From: an uncultured Campylobacter sp.
GTDB lineage: Bacteria > Campylobacterota > Campylobacteria > Campylobacterales > Campylobacteraceae
Assembly (NCBI RefSeq): GCF_937997405.1
Contig: NZ_CALKTL010000090.1
Span: 1 to 9,037 of the forward strand
Direction: 5' to 3'
DNA: 9,037 bases
Both the position numbers and the translations under genes were made by a program. The notes under the pieces are model-generated. The model made no database searches, was not told the origin of the DNA, and was given only the letters and a program-made list of their open reading frames with translations. Shown in pieces: positions 5,729-9,037 of the stretch; within the stretch, counting starts at the first letter, position 1, and every line of letters begins with the position of its first letter.

Positions 5729-6966
5729 ATAGCGCCCTTCGGCGAAAAGACGATCGAGAAGTAGTGCGTACCGTCGCTGTAATTGTACTCGAAGCGGAAT
5801 TTGTGCAGCTCGCAAATTTTATCGATGATGTAAAGCCCAAGCCCCATGCCGGTGGCTTTCTCGTCTTTATTTCTGATAAAGGCCTGCTTGTAGTGCTCGA
5901 ATGATTTTGCAAGCGCTGCGCCGCGGTTGGCGACGCTGATCTTATTTTCGTCGCAGATGATGGCGACCTTTTTATCGGCGGAATATTTTAAGGCGTTGTC
6001 GATCAAATTTTTGATCGCCAGCGCAAACAGCCCTAAATCCACGTTTATCACCGCGTCGCACTCGATATTTTCGCTGATGAGCTCATCCCAATTATCGAGC
6101 ATCGACATATCTCTTACCTGCTCTAAAATGAGGCTGAAATGGTAGTCTTGATAGTTTAACGAGTAGCTTTTTGAGAGGAGTTGCTCGATTTTAGCAAACT
6201 CGTTGATTAAAATTTCAAGCCGCTCAAAAACGTTTACGAGTCGCACCTTTTGCGTCTCGTCCTCGAGCATCTCCGTAATGAGCCTGCCCTTGCCGATCGG
6301 GGTTTTGAGCTCGTGCATAATGGTGCGCAAAAATAGCTGGCGCGAGCGGATCAGCTCTTGAATTTTGGCGATCGCGTTGTTAAATTCCTGCGCGACCTGC
6401 CCGATCTCGTCCTCGCTGTGTGCGGCGGCTAAATTTACGTCCAAGTTGCCCTGAGCGAATTTTTTGATATTTTTGCTTAGTTTTTTTAGCGGCGTGAAGC
6501 TCTTCATGATCGACAGATAAAGCGAAACCAAAACCGCGACGGTGAGGAAAAACCCGACCCAGAGCGGATCGTTTAAATTTTTGGTGCCGATACTTTCAAA
6601 AACGACGATGAAGGAGTTGTTTTTGATATTTAAAAAGAGCGAGTTATTGTACTCGACCGAGCTAAACTCCCCGATGGAGGTGTCTTGGACGAAAAATTTC
6701 TTCCCGCTGGTGCCGATATTTTGGATTACGTTTTTGTCTTTGACGAGCTCGAGTCCGAAATTTGAAAAATACTGCTCGATGTCGCTAGGCGGGGTATTGC
6801 GTTTGTAAAGCTCAAGTAGATAATTTACCGCGTTTATCTGGTTTGCCTGCATCGCCCCCAGGGCTTTGCTCATCTGGATGCGCCCGAAAGTGACAAAAAG
6901 CGTGCATACCAGAATAAGCGCGATTACGAAAAATACGGTGATCTTCGTGATTAAGGAGTGTTTCAT
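5725..6966 (-). CDS. racS: Sensor histidine kinase, RacS-like
   Basis: This is an inner-membrane sensor kinase that would phosphorylate the adjoining RacR-like regulator. The 413 residues give a first transmembrane helix (about 8-27), a periplasmic sensor region (about 28-134) with no domain I recognise, a second helix (about 135-154), a HAMP linker with P159 and EDEIGQV (185-191), a dimerisation/phosphoacceptor helix with HELKTP (218-223, catalytic His218), and an ATPase domain with N-box NLIDNALKYS (320-329) and G-box GMGLGL (373-378). The usual DxGxG G1 box is replaced by ANRGAAL (346-352), so the nucleotide-lid region is atypical, as in several epsilonproteobacterial kinases. The ATG overlaps the racR stop and the TGA overlaps the recR start, each as ATGA. 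The symbol rests on gene order next to recR and dnaJ as in C. jejuni; the signal sensed cannot be read from sequence. Confidence 0.85.
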   Translation of the reverse strand: MKHSLITKITVFFVIALILVCTLFVTFGRIQMSKALGAMQANQINAVNYLLELYKRNTPPSDIEQYFSNFGLELVKDKNVIQNIGTSGKKFFVQDTSIGEFSSVEYNNSLFLNIKNNSFIVVFESIGTKNLNDPLWVGFFLTVAVLVSLYLSIMKSFTPLKKLSKNIKKFAQGNLDVNLAAAHSEDEIGQVAQEFNNAIAKIQELIRSRQLFLRTIMHELKTPIGKGRLITEMLEDETQKVRLVNVFERLEILINEFAKIEQLLSKSYSLNYQDYHFSLILEQVRDMSMLDNWDELISENIECDAVINVDLGLFALAIKNLIDNALKYSADKKVAIICDENKISVANRGAALAKSFEHYKQAFIRNKDEKATGMGLGLYIIDKICELHKFRFEYNYSDGTHYFSIVFSPKGAI

Positions 6967-7634
6967 CCGATGAGCTTGTAGCCGATACCGCGAACCGAAA
7001 AGATATGCTTAGGCGCTTTGGAACTGTCGCCGATTTTGGTGCGTAGGCGTCCGATGATGACGTCTAAGCTCTTTGAGTCCTTATCTTTTAGGCTCTTGCA
7101 ATGGTATACGAGCTGCTCGCGAGATACCGAAAAGCTATGCTGCTTGATTAGGTATTCTAAAATTTCATACTCCGCAGGCGTTAGCACGAGCGACTCCTCG
7201 CCGAAGTAAATTTCATGGCGCTTGTCGTCGATACGAAATACGCTATCCGTGGCGGTTTCTTCCTTCTCGCTAGCTTTTTTGTAGCGGCGAATTAAGCTCA
7301 TGATGCGCGCGTGCATCTCTTTTGGATCATAAGGTTTCGGCAGGTAATCGTCCGCGCCGATCTGAAGGCCTACGACGCGATCGCTCACGTCGCTTCTAGC
7401 CGAGCTGATGATGATCGGAATATCGTATTTTTCGCGGATCTCTTTGCAGACCTCAAGTCCGTCCATCCCAGGAAGCGTAAGATCCAAAATCAGTAGATCG
7501 TAGTTTTTGATCCCTGCGCTAATGCCCAAATACGGGTCTTCAAAGTTTGTAACTTGGATGTTAAATTTAGCCAGATATTCGGTTAGAAGCTGTGCAAATT
7601 CGCTGTCGTCTTCTATCATCAATACATTTATCAT
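6963..7634 (-). CDS. racR: OmpR/PhoB-type response regulator, RacR-like
   Basis: This is a DNA-binding response regulator, probable partner of the kinase encoded directly downstream. The 223 residues comprise a receiver domain (1-118) with acidic pocket E8-D9-D10, phosphoacceptor D51 in LILDLTLPGMDG, switch S78 and K100 in LPKPYDP; a short charged linker (119-130); and a winged-helix output domain (about 131-223) with LTPAEYEILEYL (151-162), the recognition-helix region SLDVIIGRLRTKIG (189-202) and the closing RGIGYKLIG. AAAGGA stands six nt before the ATG. In C. jejuni RacR/RacS is described as a temperature-responsive system needed for full colonisation and lies divergently next to dnaJ, exactly as here. 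A palindrome in the divergent region (7692-7706) is a candidate operator, so autoregulation is plausible but unproven. Confidence 0.88.
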   Translation of the reverse strand: MINVLMIEDDSEFAQLLTEYLAKFNIQVTNFEDPYLGISAGIKNYDLLILDLTLPGMDGLEVCKEIREKYDIPIIISSARSDVSDRVVGLQIGADDYLPKPYDPKEMHARIMSLIRRYKKASEKEETATDSVFRIDDKRHEIYFGEESLVLTPAEYEILEYLIKQHSFSVSREQLVYHCKSLKDKDSKSLDVIIGRLRTKIGDSSKAPKHIFSVRGIGYKLIG

Positions 7635-7676
7635 TTTTTATCCTTTGCATCGTTGATTTGAAATTTTAAATATTGC

Positions 7677-7682
7677 ATTATA
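7677..7682 (-). promoter_or_regulatory. Probable racR -10 box
   Basis: A perfect TATAAT on the minus strand, preceded by TATG, lies about 43 nt upstream of the racR ATG. Transcription would start near 7670 and leave a leader of roughly 36 nt. A 17-bp spacer places the -35 hexamer at 7700-7705 (GTTAAG on the minus strand), inside the palindrome at 7692-7706. Confidence 0.6.
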
Positions 7683-7691
7683 CATAAAAAT

Positions 7692-7706
7692 AGTTAAGTC
7701 TTAACT
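7692..7706. promoter_or_regulatory. Perfect 15-nt palindrome, candidate operator between racR and dnaJ
   Basis: AGTTAAG (7692-7698), a central T, then CTTAACT (7700-7706) is a perfect inverted repeat. It also contains two TTAA blocks (7694-7697 and 7701-7704) seven nt apart on the same strand. It covers the positions where both divergent promoters would have their -35 regions. It matches neither CIRCE nor the HspR HAIR motif as I know them. RacR itself is the obvious candidate binder; that is inference. Confidence 0.5.
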
Positions 7707-7726
7707 TGCGTTTTATTAAATTTAGA

Positions 7727-7732
7727 TAAAAT
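7727..7732 (+). promoter_or_regulatory. Probable dnaJ -10 box
   Basis: TAAAAT in the context TTTAGATAAAATTG fits the sigma-70 -10 element of Campylobacter, which often has no conserved -35 but A/T-rich upstream DNA, present here as TTTTATTAAATTT (7711-7723). Transcription would begin near 7739-7741, about 25 nt before the GTG start. No heat-shock-type -35/-10 pair or CIRCE element is visible. Confidence 0.5.
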
Positions 7733-7751
7733 TGCCCCTTTTGTATAGTTC

Positions 7752-7757
7752 AAGGAG
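7752..7757 (+). promoter_or_regulatory. Ribosome binding site supporting the dnaJ GTG start
   Basis: AAGGAG lies six nt ahead of GTG at 7764, an optimal arrangement. It selects this GTG, which gives the intact J-domain opening MEEDYYEILGV. Confidence 0.8.
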
Positions 7758-7763
7758 AATTTC

Positions 7764-8855
7764 GTGGAAGAAGATTATTATGAAATTTTAGGCGTGGCGC
7801 GCGATGCCGACGCCGAGACGATAAAAAAGGCGTTTCGAAAGCTCGCTTTGGAATTCCACCCCGACCGCAACCAAGGCGACAAGGAATCGGAGGAGAAATT
7901 TAAAAAGATCAACGAAGCGTATCAAATTTTAAGCGACGATCAAAAGCGCAGGATGTATGATCGCTACGGCAAAGAGGGCATCAGCGGCGCATACGGCGGC
8001 GCGAGCGGCGGAGGATTTGATTTTAGCTCGATTTTCGGCGATTTTTTCGAGCAAGCATTCGGCGGAGGCGGTCGTTCACGCCCTAGCGATCCATACGGCA
8101 TAGATACCGAGCTGGCCGTAACGCTGGAATTTAAAGAGGCTTTAGAGGGCGTTCACAAGGAGATAAAATACAAAATCAAAAAGCCGTGCTCTGCCTGCGA
8201 CGCTACCGGCTCGAAGGATAAAAAAAGACATACTTGCTCCGCTTGCGGCGGCACTGGGCGCGTCGCGGTTAGGCGCGGATATATGAGCTTCATCCAAAGC
8301 TGTTCCGAATGCGGCGGCACGGGCGAGATCGTAAAAGACAGGTGCAAGGATTGCGGCGGCAAGGGCTTTACCGAAGAGGACGTGAGCCTTAAATTTGACA
8401 TTCCCGCAGGCATAGACGACGGACAGCGCGTGCGCCTAAGCGGCAAGGGCAACGTCTCCAAAACCGGCGAGATCGGGGATCTGTACGTGATAGTGCGCGT
8501 TAAGGAAGACAGCCACTTCCTACGCGATGGAGACGACCTGTATATCGAGGTGCCGGTGTTTTTCACGCAGGCGATCTTGGGCGAGAGCATCGAGGTGCCG
8601 ACGCCACGTGGCAAGGCGGAGCTGAAACTCAAAGTAGGCACGAAGGACAAGCAGCGTTTCACGATCTACGGCGAAGGCGCGCCAAATATCCGCACCAAGA
8701 AAAACGGCGATCTGATCGTGCAGGTAAACGTCCAAACTCCTAAAAAATTGAACGAGAAGCAGGAGGCGCTTTTGCGCGAGCTTCAAGAAAGCTTCGGTAG
8801 CAAGGGCGGAGACGACGAGGGGATACTCGATAAGATCAAGAATTTTTTCAAGTAA
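7764..8855 (+). CDS. dnaJ: Chaperone protein DnaJ (Hsp40)
   Basis: DnaJ delivers unfolded substrates to DnaK and stimulates its ATPase, with GrpE as nucleotide exchanger, in the cytoplasm. The 363-residue protein is a full class I DnaJ: J domain (1-70) with the essential HPD at 32-34; Gly/Phe-rich region (about 71-105) containing the DFSSIFGDFF element; a cysteine-rich zinc domain with four C-x2-C pairs (C142/C145, C158/C161, C180/C183, C194/C197); and C-terminal substrate-binding domains (about 205-330) with a short acidic-to-basic tail ending KIKNFFK. In the first cysteine repeat the inner glycine of CxxCxGxG is alanine (CSACDATG), a mild deviation. It starts with GTG behind AAGGAG. It stands alone here, without dnaK or grpE, divergent from racR, and the shared promoter region suggests linked control. 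Confidence 0.97.
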   Translation: MEEDYYEILGVARDADAETIKKAFRKLALEFHPDRNQGDKESEEKFKKINEAYQILSDDQKRRMYDRYGKEGISGAYGGASGGGFDFSSIFGDFFEQAFGGGGRSRPSDPYGIDTELAVTLEFKEALEGVHKEIKYKIKKPCSACDATGSKDKKRHTCSACGGTGRVAVRRGYMSFIQSCSECGGTGEIVKDRCKDCGGKGFTEEDVSLKFDIPAGIDDGQRVRLSGKGNVSKTGEIGDLYVIVRVKEDSHFLRDGDDLYIEVPVFFTQAILGESIEVPTPRGKAELKLKVGTKDKQRFTIYGEGAPNIRTKKNGDLIVQVNVQTPKKLNEKQEALLRELQESFGSKGGDDEGILDKIKNFFK

Positions 8856-8878
8856 ATTGCCTTGATTTGCCTTGATCT
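8833..8878 (+). terminator. Inverted repeat spanning the dnaJ stop, possible terminator
   Basis: AGATCAAG (8833-8840) and CTTGATCT (8871-8878) are perfect 8-bp complements with a 30-nt loop that includes the dnaJ stop codon (8853-8855). A competing small stem pairs TCAAG (8848-8852) with CTTGA (8861-8865). GTTTT follows the outer right arm. The stem is AT-rich and the loop long, so the terminator call is weak. Confidence 0.3.
8857..8876 (+). repeat. Perfect tandem duplication of a 10-mer after dnaJ
   Basis: TTGCCTTGAT occurs twice back to back (8857-8866, 8867-8876), beginning two nt after the dnaJ stop codon. The duplication creates the right arm of the inverted repeat listed at 8833-8878. 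Confidence 0.8.
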
Positions 8879-8989
8879 GTTTTGAGCGGTGGTCTTGCGG
8901 TTTTATTCACCAAAGTACGGGATTTTCGCTTGGAATCTCGCTAAGAGTTTGGATGTAATTTCGGTGTAAATTTCGTGTCATTATTTGGA

Positions 8990-8995
8990 TAAAAT
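8990..8995 (+). promoter_or_regulatory. Possible promoter -10 box pointing out of the window
   Basis: TAAAAT in the context TTTGGATAAAATTTAA resembles the dnaJ -10 context (GATAAAATT) and is preceded by T-stretches at 8959-8961, 8971-8973 and 8984-8986, recalling the periodic T-tracts of Campylobacter promoters. It may serve a plus-strand gene beyond 9037. A/T-rich DNA makes chance matches common. Confidence 0.3.
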
Positions 8996-9037
8996 TTAAT
9001 TAGCATTTAATATTATTTAAATTTAAAGATTCTTAAT

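Noticed and set aside
5159..5815. Longer RecR reading of 218 residues
   Set aside because: The extra 29 residues overlap the end of racS and are not part of the RecR family. The ATG at 5728 gives normal length, an ATGA overlap and a ribosome site.
7635..7763. CIRCE or HAIR heat-shock operator upstream of dnaJ
   Set aside because: Neither TTAGCACTC-N9-GAGTGCTAA nor CTTGAGT-N7-ACTCAAG is present; the palindrome found is a different sequence.
8153..8662. 169-codon minus-strand frame
   Set aside because: It is antisense to the DnaJ zinc and C-terminal domains; a shadow.

Overview
The window reads as ordinary chromosome of a Campylobacter-like epsilonproteobacterium (Campylobacterota). Three things point there. 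The protein families have the epsilon form: a short MurC of 435 residues, a RecR with a divergent Toprim half, and a 735-residue MutS2. The order dnaJ / racR-racS-recR matches, from memory, the Campylobacter jejuni racRS locus, and murC / small membrane protein / mutS2 matches another C. jejuni cluster. The non-coding DNA is packed with AAATTT/TTTAAA words. Coding DNA is clearly more GC-rich than in C. jejuni, so one of the higher-GC oral or gut species (the C. gracilis, rectus, showae or concisus type) is more likely. That species guess is inference.

Layout, left to right. Positions 1-320 have no convincing gene and carry two compact GC hairpins. A minus-strand cluster follows: murC (3350-4657, GTG start), then a two-helix membrane protein (2518-3288, TTG start) with a long Gln/Ser/Asn/Ala-rich repeat-bearing insert, then mutS2 (321-2528), which overlaps the membrane gene by 11 nt. 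A 501-nt non-coding spacer (4658-5158) holds several inverted and direct repeats. Upstream of it, also on the minus strand, lies racR (6963-7634) - racS (5725-6966) - recR (5159-5728), a tight operon in which both junctions are ATGA overlaps. A 129-nt divergent intergenic region (7635-7763) separates racR from dnaJ (7764-8855, plus strand, GTG start). The last 182 nt are non-coding, with a small tandem repeat and a possible promoter pointing out of the window.

Functionally, the window combines a heat-shock co-chaperone (DnaJ), a two-component system that in C. jejuni is described as temperature-responsive (RacRS), recombination genes (recR, mutS2) and one cell-wall synthesis step (murC). No mobile element, CRISPR array, rRNA or tRNA was seen. 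I found no evidence of a new multi-gene system. The points most worth checking are a perfect 15-nt palindrome where both divergent racR and dnaJ promoters would have their -35 regions, the low-complexity expansion in the membrane protein, and two long perfect inverted repeats bracketing the recR-murC spacer.
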